Assembly: GCA_041675185.1 (NCBI GenBank) | Contig: JBAYUH010000002.1 | Location: 1 to 64,000 of the forward strand | Direction of reading: 5' to 3' | Length of the DNA stretch: 64,000 bases | Source of the DNA: UBA1557 sp041675185 | Lineage (GTDB): Bacteria; Patescibacteriota; Patescibacteriia; Magasanikbacterales; UBA922 | Shown: positions 1-8,404 of the stretch, in pieces | Layout: every line of letters starts with the position of its first letter | Position numbering within the stretch: position 1 is the stretch's first letter | The notes under the pieces: generated by a model | What the model saw: the letters and a program-made list of their open reading frames with translations, nothing else | What the model was told of the DNA's origin: nothing | Database searches by the model: none | Translations under genes and position numbers: made by a program

Positions 1-2
1 AA

Positions 3-1652
3 AAAGAAAATTTTGAATTTTATAGTCAAAAGAACTTATTTGATTTTATGCGTCGTTTGTTAGTAAAGAGATTTGAAAGTTCTTTTGGTGCATTTGAAAA
101 AAGTATAGAAAACTTTTTTAGTGTTCATGAAAAAGTCCTGGAGTTTGTAAAAAATTCTGGCGGACAATTTATAATGGATAGAAAACTCATGGACAATATA
201 TATAATTTTAATGAAGACGATATTGAAGAGGAATTAAAAAATTATGAAAGCAGATTAGGAGAAAAAAAATATCCTGCCCACTATAAAATATATAATCTTA
301 AAGATTTCAAACATGAAGATAAATTTGTCAAAGATATAGAAAGTGATAAAAAGTTGTTTGCTAAAATAAAAAAAGAACTTGTTGAATTAGATTTATCAGT
401 TGAAGATCCAAAATTTGAAAGTTTGGTAAAAGAAATTCGAAAAGAAATAAAAAAAGAAGCCATTAACAAGCCTGTTCGAAAAGTTATAGTATTTACAGAA
501 TATACTGATACTGCCAAATACTTAGAAAACAAACTAGAAGCGCGGTTCCCCGGACGAGTATTGTCAATTGCACAAGGCTTATCAATCGGAAGACGAGAAG
601 AAATATTACGTGATTTTGATGCCAGCATGGAAAAGAAAAGACAAACTAACAAATATGATATTCTTTTGGCAACTGATAAAATTTCTGAAGGTTTTAACTT
701 AAACAGGGCGGGCACAGTATTTAACTACGATATTCCATGGAATCCAACCAGGGTCATCCAACGTGTTGGTCGTATTAATCGTATTGGAAAAAAAGTTTTT
801 GATGAATTACACATTTTTAATTTTTTTCCAACAGAAAAAGGCGCTACATATGTTCGAAGTCGCGAAATAGCTCAACAAAAAATGTTTATGATTCACAATG
901 CCCTAGGTGAAGATTCAAAAATATTTGCTTCTGATGAAGTACCAACTCCGGCTGGATTATTTCAAAAATTATCAACCAATCCTGATGAAATGGAAGAAGA
1001 AAGTTTTTACACTCAAACGAGAAAACTTTACTTTGATTTACAGGAAAAATATCCCGAAATAACCGAAAAAATACAAGATGCACCACCAAGAGTAAAAACC
1101 GCCAAAAAATACAAAGAGGACAATTTACTAGTCTTTATTAGAAAGTCTGGAAATCTTTATTCCAGAAGTATTAATAATGAAAATAACAAAATTATTGAAC
1201 ATGCAAATTTTGCTGACGTTTTGGAAATGATCAAATGTAAATACGAAGAAAAAAGACAAGATTTATCCGAAACATTTTGGGAGCAATATGTGCAAATTCG
1301 TGATCACAATGACAAAGCTAATATACCAACCGGTGAAAATAGTATCGAAAGACAATCTCTAAATGTTTTACAAGGTTTTGATAGTAATCCACCAGCTAAT
1401 TTCAATCGGTATCGAAAATTTTTATCTACTCTTTTGGAAGATGCGGCAGATTATCAAACTCTATCTAAATATACAATGCGTAGAATTGCCAACCTAGATT
1501 TTTCTACTAAAAAAGATAAAGAAATAGAAGCAACTAAAAAAGAACTAGATAATATGATGTTTGAACTTGGTGGAGATAATTATTTAGATGAAATAAAGAA
1601 AAAAGGTGATCCACAAAAAGAAGTAATTATTGCGATTGAAAACATAAAATAA
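3..1652 (+). CDS. DNA/RNA helicase C-terminal part (SF2, SNF2-like), 5'-truncated by window edge
   Basis: The reading frame is open to the left edge: 15 in-frame codons precede the first ATG at 48, and they continue a typical helicase sequence (NLFDFMRRLLVKRFESS). The gene therefore starts outside the window and the N-terminal ATPase lobe is missing here. The visible part has a helicase C lobe: motif IV-like KVIVFTEYTDTA, motif V LLATDKISEGFNLN and motif VI RVIQRVGRINRIG. After it comes an alpha-rich, acidic C-terminal region of about 270 residues. ATP-driven DNA translocation is inferred from the family. The stop is 1 nt before the methylase ATG, so the two are almost certainly co-transcribed and probably act together. 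I cannot tell DISARM-, type I- and type ISP-like systems apart without the upstream genes. Confidence 0.85.
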   Translation, partial: KENFEFYSQKNLFDFMRRLLVKRFESSFGAFEKSIENFFSVHEKVLEFVKNSGGQFIMDRKLMDNIYNFNEDDIEEELKNYESRLGEKKYPAHYKIYNLKDFKHEDKFVKDIESDKKLFAKIKKELVELDLSVEDPKFESLVKEIRKEIKKEAINKPVRKVIVFTEYTDTAKYLENKLEARFPGRVLSIAQGLSIGRREEILRDFDASMEKKRQTNKYDILLATDKISEGFNLNRAGTVFNYDIPWNPTRVIQRVGRINRIGKKVFDELHIFNFFPTEKGATYVRSREIAQQKMFMIHNALGEDSKIFASDEVPTPAGLFQKLSTNPDEMEEESFYTQTRKLYFDLQEKYPEITEKIQDAPPRVKTAKKYKEDNLLVFIRKSGNLYSRSINNENNKIIEHANFADVLEMIKCKYEEKRQDLSETFWEQYVQIRDHNDKANIPTGENSIERQSLNVLQGFDSNPPANFNRYRKFLSTLLEDAADYQTLSKYTMRRIANLDFSTKKDKEIEATKKELDNMMFELGGDNYLDEIKKKGDPQKEVIIAIENIK

Positions 1653-1653
1653 T

Positions 1654-4600
1654 ATGCCAAAACAGATATTGCAAGACATTATAAACGATTTTTCCTTAGA
1701 AAAATTTAATTCTTTTTTTCGTGAAAAATCTGATAAATATAGAGATTTAGATGAAAGACTATCCAAATATGACAAGGATATTTTTTCTAATTCTACCCGT
1801 CTAGGTGTCATAGATTTTGGCGGTCGTACCAAAGATGTGGCTGTAATAGCTGTACAAGTAGCAAAAGATTTAACTGAAAGAACTAGTAAAAAAGCCCAAT
1901 ATGATTTTGCCAAAAATTTATTAAAGCAAGAAGATAAATATGAAGCCGGCATATTTATTTTTTATGACACAACTGGTAATTTTCGTTTTTCGTTAATTTA
2001 TCCACAATACCAAGGTAAAAATAGAGTTTGGAATAATTTTAAAAGATTTACTCATTTTGTAAGCAAAAAATTGACCAATAAAACTTTTATTACACAGATT
2101 GGTAATGGTAATTTTGAAAACATAAATACATTGAAAGAATCATTTAGTGTAGAAAAAGTTACTAAGGAATTTTTTGCAAACTATAAAAAACTATTTGATA
2201 ATTTAACAGCACATTTAAACAGTGATGCCTATTTCGACAATTTCGCTAGAAAAAATGGAATAGATTTAAATATTTTTGCCAAGAAAATTTTGGGTCAAAT
2301 TGTATTTATTTATTTTTTACAAAAAAGAGGTTGGTTGGGTGCTGAAAAAAATAAGCCAGTCGATACTGGTACTATTACCTTTTTAAGAGATCTTTATAAT
2401 AAATGTGAATCTGATAACAAAAATTATTTTAATGATGTTTTAGAATATTTATTCTATGATGCTCTAAACAAAAGACCAGAAAAAATAATTGGTTTTTATA
2501 GAGAATATTTTGATTGTCAAATTCCATTTTTAAATGGTGGTTTGTTTGAACCGATAAATAATTATAATTGGAAACAAGAATTTTTAAATATTCCAAATAA
2601 AATTTTTTCTAACAAGCAAGAAAATGGAATTTTGGATATTTTTGACCAGTACAACTTTACTATAGATGAAAATGACAACAGTGATCAAGAAGTGTCTGTT
2701 GACCCTGAGATGCTTGGAAAAGTATTTGAAAATTTATTACCAGAAAATATTCGTAAAGGTCAAGGCGCTTTTTATACACCACGAGAAATAGTTCATTACA
2801 TGTGTAAAGAAAGTCTTATAAACTATCTTACTAATGAACTTGGTGCAAATGAAAAGACTGTACGTGATTTTTATGAATGGGATACCTCACCCTTAGACCA
2901 TTCTGATTTAGAAAATGATGAAAAGGCACAGAAAAAAGTGTTTACATATTGGGTTTCTGAATTTGATGAATTAATGCCAAAAATGAAGACAGCGTTGCAA
3001 AATATAAAGATTGTGGACCCAGCTTGTGGTTCCGGTGCTTTTCTTATTGGCATGTTGCAAGAAATTTTAATGTTAAGACATAAAATAAGCATGATATTAG
3101 ATGAAAAATTTTCAGGCTATGAAGTAAAAAAAGACACAATTCAGAATTGTATTTATGGCGTGGATATTGATCCTGGCGCAGTAGATATTGCTAAACTAAG
3201 ATTATGGCTATCTATTGTGGTAGAACATGATATATCTGAAATAGAACCGCTACCAAATTTAGATTATAAAATAATGCAAGGTAATAGTTTGTTAGAAAAT
3301 TTGATTATTGGTGATAGTGTTATTTCTCTAAATCTTGATGGTAACAAAAAAATAGATGGCAGGACAAAGGAGATGAAAAATCTTTTTGACACAAACGATC
3401 AAAGTAGAATGACTTTATTTACAGATGAAAAAGCAGTTGCATCTTCCGTAGATCAATTAGAAAAACTTCATTCAGTTTTTTTTACTGAGAGCGATCCAGA
3501 TAAAAAGAAAATTTTAAAAACAAAAATAGACAGCAAAGAAATTGAATTGGTAGAAAATGCTTGTAAAAATGAAATCACCATATTAGACAATAGAATAAAA
3601 AAAGATTTTGAAGATAAAAAGAAATTGCAAAAATATACTGAACAAATTTTGAATATTAAAAAAGTTTTAAATCAGTTAAAGAAAGATGGGGTTAGACCTT
3701 TTTTTCCATGGCATTTACATTTTAGCGATGTTTTCAAAGAAAAAGGTGGGTTTGATGTGGTAATTGGAAATCCACCATATGGATTTAGGGATGTTTTAAC
3801 GAATGAAGAGAAAATATATTTTAGAAAAATTGAAAATATCGAATTTAGTAGTGGTGATGTCGCAGAGCTTTTTTGCAAAAAATCCTTTGATAATTTAGTT
3901 GTTAAAAGTGGTATTCTATCATTTATAATCCCCAAAAAATGTACCTATGGTGATTCATGGGATGGTTGGCGTGTTAATTATTTCCAAAAATATGATCTTC
4001 ACTTTATTTTAGATTCTGGCAAAGCATTCGATCGAGTTTTACTAGAACAAACCGCCTTTGGTCTTGCCAAAAGAAACCAAAGTGGCGATATTCAACTGTG
4101 TTTTTTAGATAACAAAATGGACAAAATACATTTATTTGCAAGATCATTAAAAGAAAAAATATTTAAATCAAACAATACTATACAAATTTATCTTGAATAT
4201 TTTCCTCGAAGTATATTTGAAAAAATAGTCGCTAAATCAACACCTGAAACTTTAGTTACTGGAGATTTGGGATTAGGAATTGGTACAGAATTTTTTTCAG
4301 ATGAAAAAACTGAATATAAATTATTAAAAGGAATAGATATTAGCAGGTGGCAAGTTCGAAGCCATCGCTTCCTAAAAAATAAAGAGAAACTAAATTGGAA
4401 TAATGCTAAAAGATTTTTGAGAGCGAAAGTGTTGTGCCAAAGACTGATAGCTCACATCGAAAATCCAATCCCCCACATAAAAGTGACTGCTTGCTTCGAT
4501 TCTGAAGGTATAATCATTACTAACACACTAACTGCTTTCAAACTTGATGCTTCAATAAATGAAAAATTTTGGCTAGGTTATTTAAACTCAAGTTTAGTGA

Positions 4601-4878
4601 ACTGGTTTATATATAATTTTATTTATGGACGCGCAATAAGAGGGATGGATTTTTATAGTTTTTATATCGAACAAATTCCTATACCCAAAATTTCTAAAGA
4701 CCAACAAACGAGTTTTATTGAAATTGTCGATAAAATTCTCACTATTACCTCAGCCACTAATTATGATCCTAAGAATACACCAATAAAACAAAAAGAATTG
4801 GAAAAACAAATTGATGAGCTAGTTTATAAACTCTACAACTTAACAGAAGAAGAAATAAAAACAATTGAAACGTGTTAA
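1654..4878 (+). CDS. Eco57I-type N6-adenine DNA methyltransferase (restriction-modification or defence)
   Basis: A 1074-residue protein. SAM-binding motif I (DPACGSGAF) is near residue 454 and catalytic motif IV (NPPYG) near 705, the gamma-class adenine methylase order. A helical insert of about 150 residues lies between them. The C-terminal 270 residues should be the target-recognition domain, as in TaqI/Eco57I relatives. The N-terminal 330 residues (with DLTERTSKKAQYDF and IFIFYDTTGNFRFSLIYP) match a segment I recall from helicase-linked Eco57I-like methylases; I see no clear PD-(D/E)xK nuclease motif there. It starts 1 nt after the helicase stop. It could modify host DNA in an R-M system, or be the methylase arm of a DISARM- or BREX-like defence. 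The nuclease partner is not identified. Confidence 0.9.
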   Translation: MPKQILQDIINDFSLEKFNSFFREKSDKYRDLDERLSKYDKDIFSNSTRLGVIDFGGRTKDVAVIAVQVAKDLTERTSKKAQYDFAKNLLKQEDKYEAGIFIFYDTTGNFRFSLIYPQYQGKNRVWNNFKRFTHFVSKKLTNKTFITQIGNGNFENINTLKESFSVEKVTKEFFANYKKLFDNLTAHLNSDAYFDNFARKNGIDLNIFAKKILGQIVFIYFLQKRGWLGAEKNKPVDTGTITFLRDLYNKCESDNKNYFNDVLEYLFYDALNKRPEKIIGFYREYFDCQIPFLNGGLFEPINNYNWKQEFLNIPNKIFSNKQENGILDIFDQYNFTIDENDNSDQEVSVDPEMLGKVFENLLPENIRKGQGAFYTPREIVHYMCKESLINYLTNELGANEKTVRDFYEWDTSPLDHSDLENDEKAQKKVFTYWVSEFDELMPKMKTALQNIKIVDPACGSGAFLIGMLQEILMLRHKISMILDEKFSGYEVKKDTIQNCIYGVDIDPGAVDIAKLRLWLSIVVEHDISEIEPLPNLDYKIMQGNSLLENLIIGDSVISLNLDGNKKIDGRTKEMKNLFDTNDQSRMTLFTDEKAVASSVDQLEKLHSVFFTESDPDKKKILKTKIDSKEIELVENACKNEITILDNRIKKDFEDKKKLQKYTEQILNIKKVLNQLKKDGVRPFFPWHLHFSDVFKEKGGFDVVIGNPPYGFRDVLTNEEKIYFRKIENIEFSSGDVAELFCKKSFDNLVVKSGILSFIIPKKCTYGDSWDGWRVNYFQKYDLHFILDSGKAFDRVLLEQTAFGLAKRNQSGDIQLCFLDNKMDKIHLFARSLKEKIFKSNNTIQIYLEYFPRSIFEKIVAKSTPETLVTGDLGLGIGTEFFSDEKTEYKLLKGIDISRWQVRSHRFLKNKEKLNWNNAKRFLRAKVLCQRLIAHIENPIPHIKVTACFDSEGIIITNTLTAFKLDASINEKFWLGYLNSSLVNWFIYNFIYGRAIRGMDFYSFYIEQIPIPKISKDQQTSFIEIVDKILTITSATNYDPKNTPIKQKELEKQIDELVYKLYNLTEEEIKTIETC

Positions 4879-4885
4879 TAATTTT

Positions 4886-5155
4886 ATGAGTAATTTTTCA
4901 CCAAAACTTGAAGACGCAACAGACGAGAAATTGATGTACATGATTAACGAATTAGATTTTCGGGTTGTTCCACTTGCTTCTGATGAGTTGACGAGGCGCC
5001 ATTTGGGAAAATTAAGAGAAAATATTGAAAAATTTAACGAACAATCATCAAAACAGACAAATAAAATGATTCGATTGACCTGGGTAATTGTTTTGTTAAC
5101 TGTTGTAATGGTTTTTGGCTTAGGTCTACAAATATATTTAGCAATTTATGATTAA
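4886..5155 (+). CDS. Small coiled-coil membrane protein in defence operon
   Basis: About 89 residues from ATG 4886. A TTG at 4865 would overlap the methylase and add seven residues; the ATG avoids the overlap. The N-terminal two thirds are charged and helical (DELTRRHLGKLRENIEKFNEQ), followed by one C-terminal membrane helix (WVIVLLTVVMVFGLGLQIYL). This is a cytoplasmic coiled coil tethered by a C-terminal anchor. I do not recognise the family. Similar tail-anchored small proteins accompany restriction and abortive-infection operons, so an accessory or effector role is possible, but that is inference. Confidence 0.75.
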   Translation: MSNFSPKLEDATDEKLMYMINELDFRVVPLASDELTRRHLGKLRENIEKFNEQSSKQTNKMIRLTWVIVLLTVVMVFGLGLQIYLAIYD

Positions 5156-5166
5156 CAAAATATACT

Positions 5167-5451
5167 ATGCCTAAAAAAGAAGATAATAAAACAATTGGTA
5201 TTAGAATAAGATTTTGGACTAATGATTTACCCGGTAAAGTTGGGAAAGATCACAAACAAACTCCATGCTGGAGTTGTGGTGTGGTTATTATAGAAGCTAA
5301 TAGAACAAAAGGTATTTCATCAGATAGTGAGGTATTCCATTATGTTGATGACATTCCAAGAGCTGTTAAAGAAGTAATGAAAAGAGCGAAAATTGCTGTA
5401 GTGGAAAATGTGGCTAGTACTGACAGAGCAAAAAAGAGGATAGGAAAATAA
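5167..5451 (+). CDS. Conserved-looking small hypothetical protein in defence operon
   Basis: 94 residues, ATG start 11 nt after the previous stop, so same transcript. The start IGIRIRFWTNDLPGKVG suggests a beta-strand-rich fold, with a CWSCG pair of cysteines near residue 35 and a basic C-terminus. I vaguely associate proteins of this size and opening with helicase/methylase loci but cannot name a family. No catalytic motif is visible. The two cysteines are too few for a complete zinc site unless it dimerises. Confidence 0.7.
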   Translation: MPKKEDNKTIGIRIRFWTNDLPGKVGKDHKQTPCWSCGVVIIEANRTKGISSDSEVFHYVDDIPRAVKEVMKRAKIAVVENVASTDRAKKRIGK

Positions 5452-5518
5452 TAAATACCTCAGTGGATGTCATTAGTGTTTATGAGTTTTTAAAAAAATA
5501 TAATTTTATTTTTATATT

Positions 5519-6349
5519 ATGCAAAAACAATTTTTAGTAGGTAGATACTATTTCGACACGCTTTTTCGGGATGAAGCTAATAAGTCATTTATTTCTGATT
5601 TAACAAAGAAGCCTACTTTTGAAGAAGGTAATATTGGATATGCTTTAGCAAATACATCTTTCGAGAAGGTGGGTGAAAGTAAGGAAAGCTTTTTGAGAGG
5701 AACATTCGCTAAATTTAAAATTAAGGATTATTACAAAAAATATCTCAAAAAAGAAAATGGCTTTCAAGAATCCATAACGGATAACAAAGTTGAATCTCAA
5801 ATTGAATTTTTTCTCCACCATCCGTCCCATCTTATTTTTATTGAAAAATCTTCACAAATAAGAGAAAATATTTTTAAAAATAAATTCATTAAAATTTACG
5901 AAAAAAATACCTCAGTCACCAAGCCAAATATGGGTCTTGATTTTTTATTTGATGAAAAAGATGTATATGAAGAAATAAAAAGTTGGGATAGAATAGTTAA
6001 AGCTAAATTTAATGATTTACGACCATCTAACCCGCGAATGGATCCACACTTTGAAAAAATTGAGGAATTATTAAAGGAAACAAAAAGTGATCGTTCTAAA
6101 TTAGAATTTAAAATTGATGATCCAGATAGCACTAATTCCCTCGATTCAGAAAGTGTACTTATTAAACAAGCTCTCGCTTTGTCATCATATGGATATGGGA
6201 ATGCAAATTTTGATGGGTTTAAAGGTAAAAATACAACTAATATCAAAACAAAAAAGTTTGTTAAATCAGTAAAACTTGATTTTGATTCAGAAACTCCCTT
6301 TAGTGTTGTAATAGATTTTATTGAAAAAGACGAAAAAGGAGAAATGTGA
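5519..6349 (+). CDS. Hypothetical protein, possible DUF4747-like component of the defence unit
   Basis: 276 residues, soluble, with no signal peptide or membrane helix. It opens with FLVGRYYFDTLF and contains charged helices around 150-190 and an Asp/Ser-rich stretch (DDPDSTNSLDSES) near 200-212. The C-terminus is beta-rich. The plan (N-terminal 'phenotype' beta domain, C-terminal region with GYGNANFDGFKG) reminds me weakly of DUF4747 proteins; treat that as a guess. It sits 67 nt after the preceding gene and ends in TGA (6347-6349), overlapping the promoter of the next gene. Confidence 0.65.
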   Translation: MQKQFLVGRYYFDTLFRDEANKSFISDLTKKPTFEEGNIGYALANTSFEKVGESKESFLRGTFAKFKIKDYYKKYLKKENGFQESITDNKVESQIEFFLHHPSHLIFIEKSSQIRENIFKNKFIKIYEKNTSVTKPNMGLDFLFDEKDVYEEIKSWDRIVKAKFNDLRPSNPRMDPHFEKIEELLKETKSDRSKLEFKIDDPDSTNSLDSESVLIKQALALSSYGYGNANFDGFKGKNTTNIKTKKFVKSVKLDFDSETPFSVVIDFIEKDEKGEM

Positions 6350-6355
6350 TATAAT
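6345..6355 (+). promoter_or_regulatory. TATAAT -10 promoter, nearly leaderless
   Basis: TATAAT at 6350-6355 is preceded by TGTGA, and the start codon of the next gene is at 6363, only 7 nt beyond the -10 box. Transcription would therefore begin at or next to the ATG. The 14-mer TGTGATATAATACT recurs exactly at 7292-7305 before the Fic gene. Confidence 0.6.
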
Positions 6356-6362
6356 ACTAGAT

Positions 6363-6893
6363 ATGAGTACTAATCTTGAAAAAAAATTTGGGTTTTTCTC
6401 AAAGATGTTCCAATTTGGTATTGGTAATATTTTTATTTCCCTTGATTTTTTTGTTGCTTTTTTAGTACTAATACTTTTATTTATTGATAATCACTTTAAT
6501 TTAAAAATTTTTATTTCGATTGCAGAGGAAAGAAATGCCTATGTTCAGGTTATTTTAAGTGCTTCTTCGATTCTTTTTGCACTCATTACCACTGCATTAT
6601 CTATTATTTTATCTTTCTCAACTAGTAACTTTATCAAATTTTTAAAGAAAAAAGACATGCTAGATAGCGTACTTTTCCCTTTTTGGTTAGGAAATGCAAT
6701 TTATCTTTTTACTATAATACTTTCCATTGTATATCTTCTACTAGAGCCGGCGACATGGATAAAAATAATACCATTTTTATTCATGTTTATAATTTTTTTG
6801 TTTATATATGCTATTGGTATTACTTTTTCCTTATTACGAACCATAATTCGTATTGGTGAATGGATAGCTCAAAATGATGAAGATTTGGCGTAA
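6363..6893 (+). CDS. Four-helix integral membrane protein, unknown function
   Basis: 176 residues from ATG 6363. The upstream TTG at 6321 is disfavoured because the TATAAT box lies between it and the ATG. Hydrophobic segments fall in two pairs: FVAFLVLILLFI and a helix after VILSASSILFALITTALSII, then AIYLFTIILSIVYLLL and IIPFLFMFIIFLFIYAIG. It may be the membrane-acting partner of the 276-residue protein, comparable to the membrane effectors of other defence systems; nothing in the sequence proves that. Codon use is as AT-rich as the neighbours. Confidence 0.75.
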   Translation: MSTNLEKKFGFFSKMFQFGIGNIFISLDFFVAFLVLILLFIDNHFNLKIFISIAEERNAYVQVILSASSILFALITTALSIILSFSTSNFIKFLKKKDMLDSVLFPFWLGNAIYLFTIILSIVYLLLEPATWIKIIPFLFMFIIFLFIYAIGITFSLLRTIIRIGEWIAQNDEDLA

Positions 6894-6984
6894 CGTCTTA
6901 TTCAGTTCGAACAAAACGATATGGCTACAGGGGACATTCTCCCCTTTAATTCCCCTCTGTCCCCTTCCGCTATATTGACGAACG
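6891..6984. repeat. Long imperfect palindrome next to defence operon
   Basis: AGGGGACA (6929-6936) pairs with TGTCCCCT (6958-6965) and GTTCG (6905-6909) with CGAAC (6979-6983). The intervening arms are also mostly complementary (GATATGGC against GCTATATT). It begins at the stop codon of the membrane protein gene and is followed by a run of ten C (6985-6994). It has no coding potential. It could be a transcript-end hairpin or a mobile palindromic element. Confidence 0.55.
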
Positions 6985-7050
6985 CCCCCCCCCCCTTCCC
7001 CTCTTTAATAAAATGGTAAAAACAAAAGACGAAAAAATAATTTACATCTG

Positions 7051-7144
7051 ATAACAGCCGATATATGATTACGCTCCCCACTAACGTGCGGTCGCTCCAT
7101 CCATATCCCGTATTCTCGGGACATCATATATCGGCGTACGTTAG
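7051..7144. repeat. Second palindromic element, recombination-site-like
   Basis: A perfect 13 bp inverted repeat, GCCGATATATGAT (7057-7069) and its complement (7123-7135). A second, nested pairing joins CTAACGTGCG (7081-7090) and CGTACGTTAG (7135-7144), 9 of 10. A small hairpin CCCG-tattct-CGGG sits in the centre. The element is bounded by TAAC on the left and GTTAG on the right, the arrangement of integron attC sites, but arm spacing is asymmetric. The rest of 6894-7329 holds no gene. Confidence 0.55.
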
Positions 7145-7251
7145 CTGAAATAAAATTTTTACACTTTTTGTTTTTTGTGATTGAGTGATTGGCGAGGGCG
7201 AGGCTTTTATCTCTTTTATTCCTATCTTCCCTACCAAAAAAGCACTTTCCT

Positions 7252-7284
7252 TTGCGCGTATCTTGCGCGTATCTTGCGCGAACC
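7252..7284 (+). repeat. Three 11-bp tandem repeats (TTGCGCGTATC)
   Basis: Two exact copies (7252-7262, 7263-7273) and a third diverging after TTGCGCG (7274-7284). They lie immediately upstream of the Fic promoter at the place of a -35 or activator site, so regulator binding is possible. Confidence 0.6.
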
Positions 7285-7291
7285 GCTGTTT

Positions 7292-7302
7292 TGTGATATA
7301 AT
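7292..7302 (+). promoter_or_regulatory. Promoter of the Fic gene
   Basis: TGTGATATAAT with TATAAT at 7297-7302. Predicted start near 7309 gives a leader of about 20 nt. It is the same 14-mer as the promoter at 6345-6358. Confidence 0.6.
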
Positions 7303-7329
7303 ACTGGTGTAACTTAAAAAACATATAAT

Positions 7330-8385
7330 ATGTTTAATCCTAAATACAAGCACACTAATAAAATTTTACTCGACCTCACTGCTATCGCCGAGGCCAAGGG
7401 CATTATTGACCGTGCCAAAATTTTACCACAACAAGAAATAAAACTACGTCGACAAGCCATTATCCGTATGACCCACCACTCTACCGAGATTGAAGGCAAT
7501 AAATTAAATATGGGGCAGGTGGAAGCACTTTATGCTAAGAAAAAAGTAGATGCGCCAGACAGGGATATTTACGAAGTAAAAAATTATCTCAACGCTTTAA
7601 AATTTATTGAAAAAGTTGTAATTGAACATAAACCAATAACTAAAAAAATAATTTTAAAAATACATAAATTAGTCGCTGATAAAACTTTGGCACCGCAATA
7701 TTGTGGGCATTTCCGCCCAGGACCAATTTATGTGGTTCGTCGACGTTTGGGCATGCCACAAGAAACTCTATACACCGGACCAGAAGCCAAGCGCGTGCCA
7801 CAGCTTATAACCGAATTTATCGCATGGCTTAAAGAAAGCGAAAAACAAGAAATAAGTCCAGTACTTGTAGCTGCTATTGCTCACATGGAAATCGCCGCTA
7901 TTCACCCTTTTAACGACGGCAACGGTCGTACAGCTCGCGCTTTAGCCACTTTGATTCTTTACCAGCGTGGATACGATTTTCGTCGATTATTTGCATTGGA
8001 AGATTTTTATAATACTGACCGACCATCATATTACAAGGCCATCAACTTGGGTAAAACTTATGATGAACGACGTACAGACATTACATCGTGGTTAGAATAT
8101 TTCGTAAAAGGATTTAAGAAAGAAATTGATGAGGTAAAAAACAAAGTCTTGCCATTATCTACTCGCAATGTTGACGGGAAAATTAAATCACAAATTTATC
8201 TCACTCCAGAACAATTAAAAATTATTGACTTCTTAGATCAAGTTGGAAGAATTGTTGTAAAAGATGTCGAGGACATTTTATCTTGTCCACGCCGATCTGC
8301 ACAGTTACAATTACAAAAATTAAAGAAAATTAAAATGATTAAAGCGATGGGTAAAGGAAAAACCACCGCCTACATTGCCAACTAA
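7330..8385 (+). CDS. Fic family protein (AMP-transferase type) with C-terminal winged helix
   Basis: 351 residues. The Fic core motif HPFNDGNGRTAR is near residues 191-202 with the catalytic His. An N-terminal inhibitory helix motif STEIEGN near 51-57 fits (S/T)xxxE(G/N)N, so this is a class II, self-inhibited Fic protein. The last 70 residues form a winged-helix-like domain (DFLDQVGRIVVKDVEDILSCPRRSAQLQLQKL). The family transfers AMP from ATP to hydroxyl side chains of protein targets; the target here is unknown. It follows the defence block and palindromic elements, so it may be accessory. No separate antitoxin is needed, as the inhibitory motif is built in. Confidence 0.93.
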   Translation: MFNPKYKHTNKILLDLTAIAEAKGIIDRAKILPQQEIKLRRQAIIRMTHHSTEIEGNKLNMGQVEALYAKKKVDAPDRDIYEVKNYLNALKFIEKVVIEHKPITKKIILKIHKLVADKTLAPQYCGHFRPGPIYVVRRRLGMPQETLYTGPEAKRVPQLITEFIAWLKESEKQEISPVLVAAIAHMEIAAIHPFNDGNGRTARALATLILYQRGYDFRRLFALEDFYNTDRPSYYKAINLGKTYDERRTDITSWLEYFVKGFKKEIDEVKNKVLPLSTRNVDGKIKSQIYLTPEQLKIIDFLDQVGRIVVKDVEDILSCPRRSAQLQLQKLKKIKMIKAMGKGKTTAYIAN

Positions 8386-8404
8386 TAAAGCAATACAGCT
8401 ACAT

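Noticed and set aside
1654..2650. Nuclease domain at the N-terminus of the Eco57I-type methylase
   Set aside because: No convincing PD-(D/E)xK or other nuclease motif could be read; the domain is left as unknown.
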